Source of the DNA: Deltaproteobacteria bacterium
GTDB taxonomy: Bacteria > Desulfobacterota > Desulfobulbia > Desulfobulbales > SURF-16
DNA: 36,747 nt
Reading direction: 5' to 3'
Assembly: GCA_030667965.1 (NCBI GenBank)
Contig: DAOUUW010000008.1
Coordinates: 1-36,747, forward strand
Every line of letters starts with the position of its first letter. The stretch's first letter is position 1. The position numbers and the translations under genes were made by a program. The notes under the pieces are model-generated. The model ran no database searches and was not told the origin of the DNA. It was given only the letters and a program-made list of their open reading frames with translations. Positions 5,818 to 14,687 of this stretch are shown here, one piece after another.

Positions 5818-7113
5818 TTAATGTTTGAAAGACCTCTGGCCGGTGTATTTCATTGCCACCTGGGGATCTGCTTCGTTGCAGGCATTAATAGTTTCAAAGT
5901 CACGCATGGAGCCGCCTGCCTGCAGAATTGAGGTAACGCCCTGGCGAATGCCCACATCGGCGCCGTCGCGGTAGGGGAAGAAGGCGTCGGAGATCATGGA
6001 GGAACCCGGCAGGCCGCCGCGGTCTTCTTTGGTCTGGGTGTCAATGGCCTCTTTATCGGCCATATCGCGTTTGCCCTGCTCAATCTCAAGCGCCATATCG
6101 GCATAGGGAATGCCTAATTTGTCAAAACAGAGGATGTCTGCATACTTGACATAGGCCTTATGCACAGCGATCTCGGCAACGCCGACACGGTCCTGCTCAC
6201 CTGTGCCGATCCCCACGGTGCAGCCGTCTTTCACATAGATAACCGAATTTGACGTCACTCCGTGCTCAACGGCCCAGCCAAAGAGCATATCGTCTATCTC
6301 TTTCGGGGTGGGCCGGCGCTCACAGCGATATTCCTCGCCTTTGGAGATGGTCACCGCGTCCTTCAACTGATCTGCCCTGCGAATGGAATTAACGGCAGAC
6401 TGCTGGGCAATGATGCCGCCGTCGATAAGGCTTTTAAAATCAACAAAACGGTATTTTTCAAAATCCGCCAGGCGATCGATACGGGCCATTTTAATTACCC
6501 GCAGGTTCTTGCGCTGGGCAAGAATTTCCAGGGTACCGTCTTCAAATTCAGGGGCACAGACAACCTCAAGGTAATTCCGGGCCATGAGTTCGGCAGTGGC
6601 CTTGTCAACGGCGCGACTCAAAACAACCGCTCCGCCAAAGGCGGCAATACGATCGGCGCGGTTGGCCCTGTTATAGGCCTCGGACAGGGACTCGCCCAGG
6701 GCGACGCCACAGGGGTTGTTATGTTTGAGAATAGCAGCGGCAGGCCGGTCTACAAGATATTTAAGGATATTCAGGCCATTATCAATATCAGTAAGGTTAA
6801 TCTTGCCCGGATGTTTTCCCACCTGCAGCATGTCCTCAACGGAAATGCCGCTGACCAGACCGTTGCCCGGCTCGATAAACTTGCAGTCGCCCAGCACCAG
6901 ATTACCGTTGACAAGTTCATACAAAGCCGCTTCCTGGTCGGGATTTTCACCATAGCGGACGCCGCGCTCATCGACGGAACCGTCATCCATGGTGATTTTC
7001 CAGGTTCGTTTACGATACACCCGGGTCTGATCACCAAAGGAAATCTTGATCTCCATGGGGAAATGGTCGCCTAGGATTGTTGTGTACATTTTTTTAAGAT
7101 CTTGAGCCGCCAT
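5818..7113 (-). CDS. Stand-alone AICAR transformylase (PurH C-terminal domain only)
   Basis: The 431-residue protein corresponds to the formyltransferase half of bifunctional PurH. The catalytic LKHNNPCGVA motif is present (K130, H131), as are the conserved SNSVIYVKDGCTVGIG and DAFFPYRDGADVGI segments and QAGGSMRD near the end. It transfers a formyl group from 10-formyltetrahydrofolate to AICAR in the penultimate step of IMP synthesis. The N-terminal IMP cyclohydrolase domain of ordinary PurH (about 200 residues) is absent, and the first 60 residues are not that domain. Ring closure must therefore be done by a separate enzyme not in this window. The start is supported by GAGGAG seven bases upstream. 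It lies downstream of the thiamine genes, separated by a repeat. Confidence 0.9.
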   Translation of the reverse strand: MAAQDLKKMYTTILGDHFPMEIKISFGDQTRVYRKRTWKITMDDGSVDERGVRYGENPDQEAALYELVNGNLVLGDCKFIEPGNGLVSGISVEDMLQVGKHPGKINLTDIDNGLNILKYLVDRPAAAILKHNNPCGVALGESLSEAYNRANRADRIAAFGGAVVLSRAVDKATAELMARNYLEVVCAPEFEDGTLEILAQRKNLRVIKMARIDRLADFEKYRFVDFKSLIDGGIIAQQSAVNSIRRADQLKDAVTISKGEEYRCERRPTPKEIDDMLFGWAVEHGVTSNSVIYVKDGCTVGIGTGEQDRVGVAEIAVHKAYVKYADILCFDKLGIPYADMALEIEQGKRDMADKEAIDTQTKEDRGGLPGSSMISDAFFPYRDGADVGIRQGVTSILQAGGSMRDFETINACNEADPQVAMKYTGQRSFKH

Positions 7114-7160
7114 ATTGTTACTCCTCTTTGTTATGCTGATTATCTTGAAAATTATTTCTT

Positions 7161-7247
7161 AACGCAAAGACACAAAAAATCAAAGACTCAAAAAAGTGGT
7201 TATAATCTTTTCGCCTTTGTCCCTTTGTCCCTTTGTCCCTTTGCGTT
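7161..7247. repeat. Imperfect palindrome with CTTTGTCC tandem units
   Basis: AACGCAAAG (7161-7169) opens a left arm whose inverted counterpart ends at CTTTGCGTT (7239-7247). The right arm contains three exact tandem copies of CTTTGTCC (7215-7238), and the left arm carries degenerate complements (CAAAGACTCAAA). The structure fills the gap between thiH and the AICAR transformylase gene and would form a long imperfect hairpin in the transcript. From memory, CGCAAAGACACAAAG-type palindromes are dispersed in many environmental genomes. Confidence 0.75.
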
Positions 7248-7252
7248 CTTGG

Positions 7253-8380
7253 TCAGTTCACCTGAAACGTCGCATCCCAATCCTTGCGGACCGGATCATA
7301 TCCTTTACGGCAAATATCCGAGCACACCTCCCGAATGGAGCGGTGATCTCCGACGGCAAACTGTTCTCCGCCAAGTTCCGGGTGACTATAGCCTCCGGGG
7401 GCGGTACATGAGCCGGCAGAATAGCGGGTCGGTCCCAGACCGATCATACCGTCGCGGAAACGTGCTTCCTCGCGGGTGGACAGCAGCAGTCCCACATCCG
7501 GATCAAAAATGCGCAGGGCAAAAATAAGCTGGGAAAGCTGGGGTTCTCCCACCTTGACCAGGGGCTGAAAATCTCCCTCCGCCGGGCAAAGCCGGGGAAA
7601 CGATACAGTGAGGGCGGTACGCCAGTAATGCTTTCTCAACCAGGCCAGATGCAGACCAAGGGCCACACCCTCAAGACGCCAGTCGGCAAGACCGAGGAGC
7701 GCCCCGATACCCACTTCCCGCATACCGGCGGCAGCGACCCTGGCCGGAGTTTGCAGACGATAATCAAAATCGCATTTTTTACCGGAAAGATGCACCTGGT
7801 CATACACTTTACGGTCGTAAGTTTCCTGATACACGGCAACACTGGTTATGCCGGCAGCAAATAATCTTGCGTATTCATCTTCTTCGAGGGGCTGCACCTC
7901 GATGGAGATTGCCGCAAATTTTTGGCGCAGCCGCCTGGCAATTTCCTCCAGATACTCCATCCCGAGCCGGGCCGGAGCCTCTCCGGAGACAAGAAGAATG
8001 TGGTTAAAGCCGCGCTGGTGCAAAATATCAGCCTCGGCCTCGGCCTCGTCATAGGAAAGAATACGCCGCTCTATCTTGTTGTCCGCAGCAAATCCGCAGT
8101 AGGCGCAACGGTTCACGCAGAAGCTGGAGAGGTAGAGCGGTGCATAGATCTGGATGGTGCGGCCGAAACGTCGATCCGTAATTTCGGCGGAACGTGCGGC
8201 AAACCGGGGCAAAAACGATTCCGCCGCAGGCGACAGCAAAGCGGCAAGGCCGTGGATATCGACTTTGTCACTTTGCAGGGCACGCTCAATATCGTTTTCA
8301 CTGCAACCGTCAATGAGAAGCGCAAGTTCTGTAAAATCAGGAATGGAAAATATATTCTGAGGTATCATGACATACTGCAT
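7253..8380 (-). CDS. thiH: 2-iminoacetate synthase (tyrosine lyase) ThiH
   Basis: The 375-residue radical-SAM enzyme has the [4Fe-4S]/SAM motif CVNRCAYCGF (C88, C92, C95) and the ThiH-type segments YAPLYLSSFC, LLVSGEAP and VAVYQETYD. It cleaves tyrosine to p-cresol and dehydroglycine, which ThiG uses to build the thiazole ring of thiamine. ThiH rather than the oxygen-dependent ThiO is the anaerobic solution, consistent with the rest of the window. The C-terminus (SAGSCTAPGGY) is intact. Neither the ATG at 8378-8380 nor the one at 8366-8368 has a good ribosome-binding site, and a palindromic repeat arm ends two bases before the former. Confidence 0.93.
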   Translation of the reverse strand: MQYVMIPQNIFSIPDFTELALLIDGCSENDIERALQSDKVDIHGLAALLSPAAESFLPRFAARSAEITDRRFGRTIQIYAPLYLSSFCVNRCAYCGFAADNKIERRILSYDEAEAEADILHQRGFNHILLVSGEAPARLGMEYLEEIARRLRQKFAAISIEVQPLEEDEYARLFAAGITSVAVYQETYDRKVYDQVHLSGKKCDFDYRLQTPARVAAAGMREVGIGALLGLADWRLEGVALGLHLAWLRKHYWRTALTVSFPRLCPAEGDFQPLVKVGEPQLSQLIFALRIFDPDVGLLLSTREEARFRDGMIGLGPTRYSAGSCTAPGGYSHPELGGEQFAVGDHRSIREVCSDICRKGYDPVRKDWDATFQVN

Positions 8381-8382
8381 TT

Positions 8383-8465
8383 ACCACAGAGCCCACAGAG
8401 GGCACAGAGAAATAAAACCCAAAAGGTCTTTACGGTTTTCTCTGTGATCTCTGTGATCTTGTGGT
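8383..8465. repeat. ACCACAGAG-type palindrome between thiG and thiH
   Basis: The left arm ACCACAGAGCCCACAGAG..CACAGAGAA (8383-8411) and the right arm (TTCTCTGTGATCTCTGTGATCTTGTGGT, 8438-8465) are imperfect inverted copies of about 28 bases around an AT-rich centre. The internal period is roughly nine bases (CACAGAG units). It lies between thiG and thiH and reaches to within three bases of the thiH start codon, so folding would cover the normal ribosome-binding region. It is a different family from the palindrome on the other side of thiH. Confidence 0.8.
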
Positions 8466-8471
8466 TTATTT

Positions 8472-9239
8472 TTATCGTAAAAAATCCAGCCCTGTTTGAG
8501 GAGACGAGGCTGCAGCCTCAACCCCTTTTTTGCTGAGACCGGCTTCAAAGGCATCACGGCCCGCTTCTACCGCCATGGCAAAAGCCCTGGCAATTTTAAC
8601 CGGATCGCCGGCCACGGCGATGGCGGTATTAACCAGCACGGCATCAGCCCCCATCTCCATGGCCAGGGCCGCGTGGGACGGAGCGCCAATACCCGCATCC
8701 ACCACCACAGGCACCTGGGCCTGGTCAATAATAATTTCAATCTGGAAAGCGGTCATGATCCCCTGGTTGGTACCGATTAGCGAACCGAGGGGCATGACAG
8801 CCGCCGCACCGACATCCTGCAGCCGCAGGGCCAAAATGGGGTCGGCATTCATATATGGCAGGACAATAAAACCCTCTTTGACCAATATCTCGGTGGCCTT
8901 CAGTGTTTCCACCGGATCGGGCAGCAGGGTTCGCGGGTCCGGGGTAACTTCAAGTTTCAACCAGTCTCCACCACCCGAGGCCCTGGACAGACGGGCAAGA
9001 CGCAGGGCCTCGTCCGCATTCCTGGCCCCCGATGTATTGGGCAGGAAGAGATATTTCTTCCTGTCCAGCACGGACATGATATCATCATCAGGATTGTCAA
9101 GATCAACACGGCGCAGGGCCACGGTAACCATCTCGCATCCTGAGGCATCAAGGGCCTCTTTCATCACCCGGGGAGAGGAAAATTTCCCTGTACCGCCGAA
9201 CAGGCGAGATTTAAAGGTTCTTCCGGCAATGGTTAACAT
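8472..9239 (-). CDS. thiG: Thiazole synthase ThiG
   Basis: The 255-residue TIM-barrel enzyme condenses deoxyxylulose-5-phosphate, dehydroglycine and the ThiS thiocarboxylate into the thiazole phosphate. The Schiff-base lysine is in WLKLEVT (about K95). Other signatures are FGGTGKFSS near the start, the ThiG-type VTVALRR and LPNTSGA segments, and phosphate-binding [12 protein letters not shown] and [10 protein letters not shown]. Its ATG overlaps the thiS stop by one base (TGATG), with GGAGG just upstream, so ThiS and ThiG are translationally coupled, as fits their physical complex. Confidence 0.95.
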   Translation of the reverse strand: MLTIAGRTFKSRLFGGTGKFSSPRVMKEALDASGCEMVTVALRRVDLDNPDDDIMSVLDRKKYLFLPNTSGARNADEALRLARLSRASGGGDWLKLEVTPDPRTLLPDPVETLKATEILVKEGFIVLPYMNADPILALRLQDVGAAAVMPLGSLIGTNQGIMTAFQIEIIIDQAQVPVVVDAGIGAPSHAALAMEMGADAVLVNTAIAVAGDPVKIARAFAMAVEAGRDAFEAGLSKKGVEAAASSPQTGLDFLR

Positions 9240-9439
9240 CAGCCGCCTCCAACAAAACGTATTAATTCAAGCCGGGCATCTTCGGGCAAAACAAAGGAAT
9301 CATATTCCTCTTTTTTGACAATTATGCCGTTGCATTCGGCAAAAACAGTATCAGGATTGAAACCAAGTTCCTGTAAAAAAGCAACGAGCCTGATCCCCGG
9401 CTGGATTTCTCTTTTTTCACCGTTACAAATGATTTGCAT
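9239..9439 (-). CDS. thiS: Sulfur carrier protein ThiS
   Basis: This small ubiquitin-like protein ends in the required Gly-Gly (RFVGGG). The C-terminal glycine is adenylated by ThiF and converted to the thiocarboxylate sulfur donor for ThiG. The track begins at a TTG (9458-9460), but the ATG at 9437-9439 (MQIICNGEK) gives 66 residues, the normal size of the family, so I use that start. It overlaps the end of thiF by 17 bases and the start of thiG by one base. Confidence 0.93.
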   Translation of the reverse strand: MQIICNGEKREIQPGIRLVAFLQELGFNPDTVFAECNGIIVKKEEYDSFVLPEDARLELIRFVGGG

Positions 9440-10097
9440 AGCCACTTTCTTTATCTTCAACCCCCAGCAGAATCCGCAGCGCCTGGTTTGCCTGGTGATG
9501 GGCGCAGATGCCCACTCTAGGAGCCATCAAACCATGTCCCTCAACCACCTCCGACTTTTCATCTCCAGCCAGGTAGACGCGGGGATAAATCCTTTTAGTC
9601 AGGATGCTGTTATTAGGACCAAATCCGGCCATGCCGGAAGCACCGACATAGCCCACACCCTTCATGCCGGTGTGCGCCGCCCGCAATGCCGCAGGCTTCA
9701 TGGCCGCATCGTCAAAACACTCCACAAGCACATCCACCCCCTTAAACCGCTCGGGGATAACCTGTTCAGTCAAACGCTCATTAATAGCCTGCAGGCTGAT
9801 ATAAGGATTAATTCGACGAAGTGTATCCAGCAGGGCTGCTGTCTTGGGCAGGCCGATCTGATCAATAAAATAATACTGGCGATTCAAATTACTCAGTTCA
9901 ACCACATCATAATCGGCCAGAAGCAACTTGCCAATACCTATTCTGGCAAGTGCAACCGCCACGGCAGAGCCAAGGCCGCCAAGCCCCATGATACCGACAA
10001 CACTTTTTCCGATTCTGGCCTGAATTTCCGGACCATGCCGCTGGGCAAGCACCTTGTTCAGGGCGTCAAGAGATGGTATGTCTTTCTTTTTATCCAT
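9423..10097 (-). CDS. thiF: ThiS adenylyltransferase ThiF (short form)
   Basis: The 224-residue E1-like enzyme has the Rossmann motif GLGGLGS (38-44), the ATP-contacting DYDVVELSNLNRQYY segment and the acidic VLVECFDD. It activates the ThiS C-terminus as the acyl-adenylate. The two CxxC pairs that bind zinc in ThiF/MoeB are missing, and the protein is shorter than E. coli ThiF. This matches the short ThiF variety (often called family 2) found in thiS-thiG-thiH operons of anaerobes. It is the first gene of the thi operon; no strong ribosome-binding site is seen before its ATG. Confidence 0.9.
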   Translation of the reverse strand: MDKKKDIPSLDALNKVLAQRHGPEIQARIGKSVVGIMGLGGLGSAVAVALARIGIGKLLLADYDVVELSNLNRQYYFIDQIGLPKTAALLDTLRRINPYISLQAINERLTEQVIPERFKGVDVLVECFDDAAMKPAALRAAHTGMKGVGYVGASGMAGFGPNNSILTKRIYPRVYLAGDEKSEVVEGHGLMAPRVGICAHHQANQALRILLGVEDKESGYANHL

Positions 10098-10280
10098 GAC
10101 AAACGTATCGAGTTTATCGGCTTATTTATGCAAATCAGCCGGTTTGTATATCATTTTTTATCATTTTTTACAGAATTACTTATACATCAGAACAAAAAAT
10201 CACAATAGGTATTTTTACAGGCTTATTCCCCTGCTCTTGTTGAACTTAGTAGAAATACGTGGTATTTAAACCATGATTTT

Positions 10281-10310
10281 TTGATTCTTTGCTCTTTATT
10301 CCGTTATCAT
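10281..10310 (+). promoter_or_regulatory. Candidate sigma-70-type promoter for the ior-liv operon
   Basis: TTGATT (10281-10286) and TATCAT (10305-10310) are separated by 18 bases, in the 273-base divergent gap between thiF and iorA, about 60 bases before the iorA start. A nearby partial dyad (TGGTATTTAAACCA, 10261-10274) could be an operator. The assignment rests on consensus likeness only. Confidence 0.35.
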
Positions 10311-10370
10311 ATTCGCTTTTAAATCCAAATACCTTTTTAAGGATGATCTTAACAGCTTTAGGGAGACAAC

Positions 10371-12182
10371 TTGACACAAGTCAGTTCTGAAAATATGCAA
10401 TGGTTGTCGGGTAATGAAGCCATTGCCCGTGCCGCATGGGAAGCCGGGGTGACCGTTGCTTCGGGATACCCGGGAACACCATCCACGGAAATACTGGAAA
10501 ACCTGTCAAAATATAATGATGTCTATACCGAATGGGCCCCCAATGAAAAGGTCGGCCTGGAAGTGGGCCTGGGCGCCTCCTTTGCCGGTGCCAGAGTTCT
10601 GGTAACCATGAAGCATGTGGGGCTGAACGTTGCGGCTGACCCTCTTTTTACCGCCTCCTATACCGGCGTTCGCGGCGGCATCGTCATCATAAATGCCGAT
10701 GACCCGGAAATGCACAGCTCCCAGAACGAACAGGACAACCGCAATTACGCTTTTGCTGCCAAACTGCCCATGCTTGAACCTTCCGATCCTGCCGAGGCAC
10801 GCCTTATGCTCAAAAAGGCGTTTGAGATCAGTGAACAATTCGACACCCCGGTTATCCTGCGCACCACCACCCGGGTGGCCCATGTCAAGGGCATGGTGGA
10901 AACAGGTGAGCGGCAGCTCGGCCCCATCCCGGTTGAGATAGTAAAAATACCGGAAAAATTTGTCATGCTGCCTGGCAACGCCCGCATTCGTCGCAAAGTT
11001 ATTGCAGAACGACAGGAAAAACTGGCCAATTTTGTTGAATCCTATGAAGGCAACCGCATTGAATGGGGTGACAAAAAACGGGGCTTCATCACCGGCGGCA
11101 TCTCCTATCTTTACGTCAAAGAGGCCTTCCCCGACGCATCTGTTCTGAAAATTGGCAGCACCTGGCCCCTACCCTTTGACATGATCCGCGATTTTGCCTC
11201 TCAAGTGGAAGAACTCATCGTGGTGGAAGAACTTGACCCTTTTCTGGAAACCCACATCAAGGCCCATGGCATCCCCTGCATCGGCAAAGAAAAAATACCG
11301 GCAATCGGCGAACTGAACTCTTTTATCATTAAAAAGGCGCTTGGTGAGGATACGGGTGAAATTTACGCCCCGGTGGAAATCCCGCCGCGTCCGCCCAACA
11401 TGTGTCCGGGCTGTCCCCATCGCGGTCTTTTTTACAGCCTGTCAAAATACGATGTCTTTATCTCCGGCGATATCGGCTGTTATACCCTGGGCTTTCTGCC
11501 GCCGCTTTCCGCCATGGATTCCTGTATCTGCATGGGCGCAAGCATCGGCGTGGCGCACGGTATGGAAAAGGCCCTGGGTGAAAACGGCAAGGGAAAAACC
11601 GTTGCCGTCATCGGCGATTCCACCTTCCTGCACTCGGGCATCACCGGCCTTACCAACATGGTTTACAATAAAAGCGCTTCCACGGTGATTATCCTGGACA
11701 ACCGCATCACCGCCATGACGGGCCACCAGCCCAATCCTGCTTCCGGCAGCACCCTGATGGGAGAGCCGGCCAATTCCATTGCCTTTGAGGAATTATGCCG
11801 GGCCTTGGGAGTCAAACATATCCGCACGGTGAATCCCCATGAAATCGACACCTGCATAAAGGTCTTGAAGGAAGAAATCGAGAGACCCGAACCCTCCGTC
11901 ATCATTGCCCGTGCCCCCTGCGTGCTGATCCCGGAGGAACGCAAGCGCAAAAAAACTCCCCTCACCTCTTCACTGGACAAATGCACCGGCTGCACTGCCT
12001 GCATCCGCATCGGATGCCCGGCCATCAGCTGGGTGCCCATTACACCGGAAGAGGGTGTCAAGCTGGGTAAAAAGAAAAAACAGAAAGGCTACAGCCGCAT
12101 CAGTGAAGACTTGTGCAACGGTTGCGGACAATGCCGGACGCTCTGTAAATTTGACGCCATTGCCGAAGCGGAGGGGAAATAA
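10371..12182 (+). CDS. iorA: Indolepyruvate:ferredoxin oxidoreductase, alpha subunit IorA
   Basis: The 603-residue TPP enzyme subunit oxidatively decarboxylates aryl-pyruvates (indolepyruvate, phenylpyruvate, hydroxyphenylpyruvate) to aryl-acetyl-CoA and reduces ferredoxin. It opens with SGNEAIARAAWEAGV and SGYPGTPSTEI, typical of the family. It has the CPGCPHRG motif in mid-protein and a TPP-binding segment GDIGCYTLG with MGASIGVAHG. It ends with two [4Fe-4S] motifs, CTGCTACIRIGC and CNGCGQCRTLC. The start codon is TTG, supported by AGGGAGA five bases upstream; the next in-frame ATG (codon 9) would cut off conserved sequence only slightly. The gene overlaps iorB by one base. Confidence 0.95.
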   Translation: MTQVSSENMQWLSGNEAIARAAWEAGVTVASGYPGTPSTEILENLSKYNDVYTEWAPNEKVGLEVGLGASFAGARVLVTMKHVGLNVAADPLFTASYTGVRGGIVIINADDPEMHSSQNEQDNRNYAFAAKLPMLEPSDPAEARLMLKKAFEISEQFDTPVILRTTTRVAHVKGMVETGERQLGPIPVEIVKIPEKFVMLPGNARIRRKVIAERQEKLANFVESYEGNRIEWGDKKRGFITGGISYLYVKEAFPDASVLKIGSTWPLPFDMIRDFASQVEELIVVEELDPFLETHIKAHGIPCIGKEKIPAIGELNSFIIKKALGEDTGEIYAPVEIPPRPPNMCPGCPHRGLFYSLSKYDVFISGDIGCYTLGFLPPLSAMDSCICMGASIGVAHGMEKALGENGKGKTVAVIGDSTFLHSGITGLTNMVYNKSASTVIILDNRITAMTGHQPNPASGSTLMGEPANSIAFEELCRALGVKHIRTVNPHEIDTCIKVLKEEIERPEPSVIIARAPCVLIPEERKRKKTPLTSSLDKCTGCTACIRIGCPAISWVPITPEEGVKLGKKKKQKGYSRISEDLCNGCGQCRTLCKFDAIAEAEGK

Positions 12183-12760
12183 TGAAACCAAGTGGAAACA
12201 TACTTTTTTGCGGGGTTGGCGGCCAGGGCATCCTGCTGGCCAGTGAAATCACCGCCTTTGCCCTTCTTGAGAGCGGCTATGATGCAAAGAAAAGCGAAGT
12301 ACACGGCATGGCCCAGCGCGGCGGCTCCGTTGTGGCCCATCTGCGATTCGGCGACAAGGTTTATTCGCCGCTCATCGATCCGGGCAAGGCCGACTTTTCC
12401 GTTGCCTTTGAGACCATGGAGGCAGTGCGTTATCTGCCATTTTTAAACAAGAACAGCAAAGTTATCGTCAACATGCATCACATCGCTCCCCCTGCGGTAG
12501 CCACCGGCAAAATGACTTATCCCGACGATATACTATCCGAGCTTACCAAACGAAAAATTGCCACCTACCGGATGAATGGATTTGACATTGCCAAAGCCGT
12601 CGGTGAAATCAGGGCGGCTAATATCGCTCTGGTTGGTGCCCTGTCGACCTTTCTGCCGGTTACGGACGAGGTATTCCTGGAAGTTTTGAAAAAAAGAATC
12701 CCGCGAAAGCTTGACGAAAATATTGCAGCGTTTATGCAAGGCCGTAAAGTTACGCAATAA
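12182..12760 (+). CDS. iorB: Indolepyruvate:ferredoxin oxidoreductase, beta subunit IorB
   Basis: The 192-residue gamma-domain-type subunit pairs with IorA. It begins with the family signature FCGVGGQGILLASEI and has the KKSEVHGMAQRGGSV segment that helps form the CoA/2-oxoacid site. The ATG overlaps the iorA stop (TAATG), so equal synthesis by translational coupling is likely. It is of normal length and shows no anomalies. Confidence 0.94.
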   Translation: MKPSGNILFCGVGGQGILLASEITAFALLESGYDAKKSEVHGMAQRGGSVVAHLRFGDKVYSPLIDPGKADFSVAFETMEAVRYLPFLNKNSKVIVNMHHIAPPAVATGKMTYPDDILSELTKRKIATYRMNGFDIAKAVGEIRAANIALVGALSTFLPVTDEVFLEVLKKRIPRKLDENIAAFMQGRKVTQ

Positions 12761-12796
12761 AAAATAACACCTGATCCCCTGTTTTGGAGTGTTCCC

Positions 12797-14098
12797 ATGA
12801 TCTATAACGAAGAATACGAAACCCTGCCACGGGAGGCCCTGGAGGCCGTGCAGCTGAAAAGGCTGCAGGCCCAGGTTGAACGAATCTATGCCACTGTGCC
12901 CTATTACCGGGCAAAAATGGATGCTGCCGGGGTTGCTCCAGGCGATATCAAGACCCTGGCCGACATCAACAAATTTCCTTTTACCACTAAAGAGGATCTG
13001 CGCAAAAATTACCCATTCGGCCTTTTCACGGTTCCCCTGGAAAGGGTAGTACGTATTCACGCCTCATCCGGGACCACCGGCCAGCCGACTGTTGTCGGGT
13101 ATACCAAACGCGATATTAAAATATGGGCTGAATTGATGGCGCGCTGCCTGACTGCGGCAGGGGCAACCCCGAAAGATATCATCCATAATGCATACGGCTA
13201 CGGCCTTTTCACCGGCGGACTGGGCGCTCATTACGGGGCTGAGACTCTTGGCGCTACCGTGGTGCCTGTTTCCGGCGGCAACACCAAACGCCAGATCATG
13301 ATCATGCGTGATTTCCAGTCAACCGTACTGCTCTGTACGCCGTCTTATGCGTTAAATCTGGCGGAGTCCATGGTTGATGCCGGAATTGATCCTGCGGAAA
13401 TGGCCCTCAGGGTAGGTGTTTTCGGCGCCGAACCCTGGAGCGAAAACATGCGTCAGGAGATTGAGAAAGCACTCGGCCTTAAAGCCATTGACATTTACGG
13501 CTTAAGTGAAATTATCGGCCCGGGTGTTTCTGTGGAATGTATTGAAGAACAACACGGTCTGCATATTATGGAAGACCATTTTCTGCCGGAGATCGTTCAT
13601 CCCGAAACCTTTGAACCGCTTCCTCTTGGAGAAAAAGGAGAACTCGTCTTCACAACCCTGACCAAGGAGGCCTTTCCGGTTATCCGTTACCGCACCAAGG
13701 ATTTTTCTCGCCTCATCACCAGTCCCTGCACCTGTGGCCGCTCCTTTTACCGTATGGAAAAAATCACAGGCCGTTCCGACGATATGCTCATTATCCGCGG
13801 CGTCAATGTCTTCCCCTCCCAGATCGAGCATGTCTTGATCAGCATCAAAGAAGTTGAACCGCATTACCAGATTATCGTTGAACGCCAAGGCTCTCTTGAC
13901 ACCATGGAGGTACAGGTTGAGGTTAGCGATACGTTGTTTTCCGATGCGGTAAAAAGACTTGAAGCGCTGGCCAAAACTATCCAGCATGAGATCAAAGATC
14001 TTCTCGGGGTAAGCTGCAAAGTAAAACTGGTCGAACCGAAAACCATCCAGCGCAGTGAAGGAAAAGCACAAAGAGTCATTGATAAGCGTAAAATATAA
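12797..14098 (+). CDS. paaK: Phenylacetate-CoA ligase, first copy
   Basis: The 433-residue adenylate-forming enzyme activates phenylacetate or related aryl-acetates with ATP and CoA. The phosphate-binding loop is [16 protein letters not shown], followed by the YGLSE motif, the [14 protein letters not shown] segment with the ATP-binding acid, and the hinge [18 protein letters not shown]. The C-terminus carries the conserved lysine region [12 protein letters not shown]. It follows iorB by 36 bases with a GGAG site. Next to IorAB it could run towards the acid, conserving the thioester energy as ATP, or towards the thioester; the sequence does not decide. A close paralog lies at 19516-20814. Confidence 0.92.
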   Translation: MIYNEEYETLPREALEAVQLKRLQAQVERIYATVPYYRAKMDAAGVAPGDIKTLADINKFPFTTKEDLRKNYPFGLFTVPLERVVRIHASSGTTGQPTVVGYTKRDIKIWAELMARCLTAAGATPKDIIHNAYGYGLFTGGLGAHYGAETLGATVVPVSGGNTKRQIMIMRDFQSTVLLCTPSYALNLAESMVDAGIDPAEMALRVGVFGAEPWSENMRQEIEKALGLKAIDIYGLSEIIGPGVSVECIEEQHGLHIMEDHFLPEIVHPETFEPLPLGEKGELVFTTLTKEAFPVIRYRTKDFSRLITSPCTCGRSFYRMEKITGRSDDMLIIRGVNVFPSQIEHVLISIKEVEPHYQIIVERQGSLDTMEVQVEVSDTLFSDAVKRLEALAKTIQHEIKDLLGVSCKVKLVEPKTIQRSEGKAQRVIDKRKI

Positions 14099-14197
14099 CA
14101 TTTCCGGATTACGTTTTTATTATGGCAAACCATGGCATTGTGTTATGCAGACAAAAACTGATCTTTGACGGCAGCACGTCCGGCACAGGAGGAAAAT

Positions 14198-14629
14198 ATG
14201 AAAGTAGAACAGATTGCAATTTTTCTGGAAAATAAATCAGGAAGGCTGGCGGACATTACCGGTATTCTGGCTGAAAAAGGCATCAACATCAGGGCCATGT
14301 CCCTGGCAGACACGGCGGATTTCGGCATCTTGCGGCTCATTGTCAATGATACTGAAAATGCCCAAAAGGTCCTGAAAGAAAACGGCTTCACTGTTGGCAA
14401 AACCGAGGTCATCGTTGTCGAGGTGGCGGATAAACCAGGCGGTCTTGCCGGTGTGCTGCAAACAATAAAAGAGGGGGAACTCAACATTGAATACATGTAC
14501 GCCTTTACCCAGAAAAGCGGGGAAACAGGATTGATTATTTTCCGCTTTGACGAGATTGACAAGGCCATCGACATCCTTGTCAAATCCGGCGTGCGGCTCC
14601 TGAGCGGCGTGGAAGTATATGCAATATAA
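14198..14629 (+). CDS. Tandem ACT-domain protein, candidate amino-acid sensor
   Basis: The 143-residue protein consists of two ACT domains, about 1-68 (QIAIFLENKSGRLADITGIL) and 70-143 (VVEVADKPGGLAGVLQTI), with no catalytic domain. ACT domains bind amino acids at domain interfaces. Such free-standing double-ACT proteins accompany ior-paaK clusters in several anaerobes (from memory), so this is probably a regulator or allosteric partner rather than an enzyme. The track start at 14165 is TTG; the ATG at 14198 has a perfect AGGAGG five bases upstream and starts directly with the ACT fold, so I use it. Confidence 0.85.
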   Translation: MKVEQIAIFLENKSGRLADITGILAEKGINIRAMSLADTADFGILRLIVNDTENAQKVLKENGFTVGKTEVIVVEVADKPGGLAGVLQTIKEGELNIEYMYAFTQKSGETGLIIFRFDEIDKAIDILVKSGVRLLSGVEVYAI

Positions 14630-14687
14630 GCAGGCGTTAATATTTTATATGGGTAGTTTTTTAATCAACTGAAAAAAGGAGATCATC

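Noticed and set aside
6262-7074. Plus-strand ORF of 270 codons opposite the AICAR transformylase gene
   Set aside because: It lies entirely antisense to a clearly conserved enzyme, has no recognisable motifs and no ribosome-binding site; it is a shadow frame.
7215-7245. Short CRISPR-like or VNTR array (CTTTGTCC units)
   Set aside because: The units are 8 bases, contiguous and without spacers, and they form one arm of an inverted repeat; there are no cas genes.
8530-9318. Plus-strand ORF of 262 codons opposite thiG
   Set aside because: Antisense to thiG, with an Ala/Ser/Arg-rich product typical of reverse-frame translation.
9315-10208. Plus-strand ORF of 297 codons opposite thiS and thiF
   Set aside because: Antisense to conserved thi genes, with a low-complexity His/Gln-rich product and no family resemblance.
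10098-10370. TPP riboswitch upstream of thiF
   Set aside because: None of the conserved THI-box core sequences were found on the minus strand.
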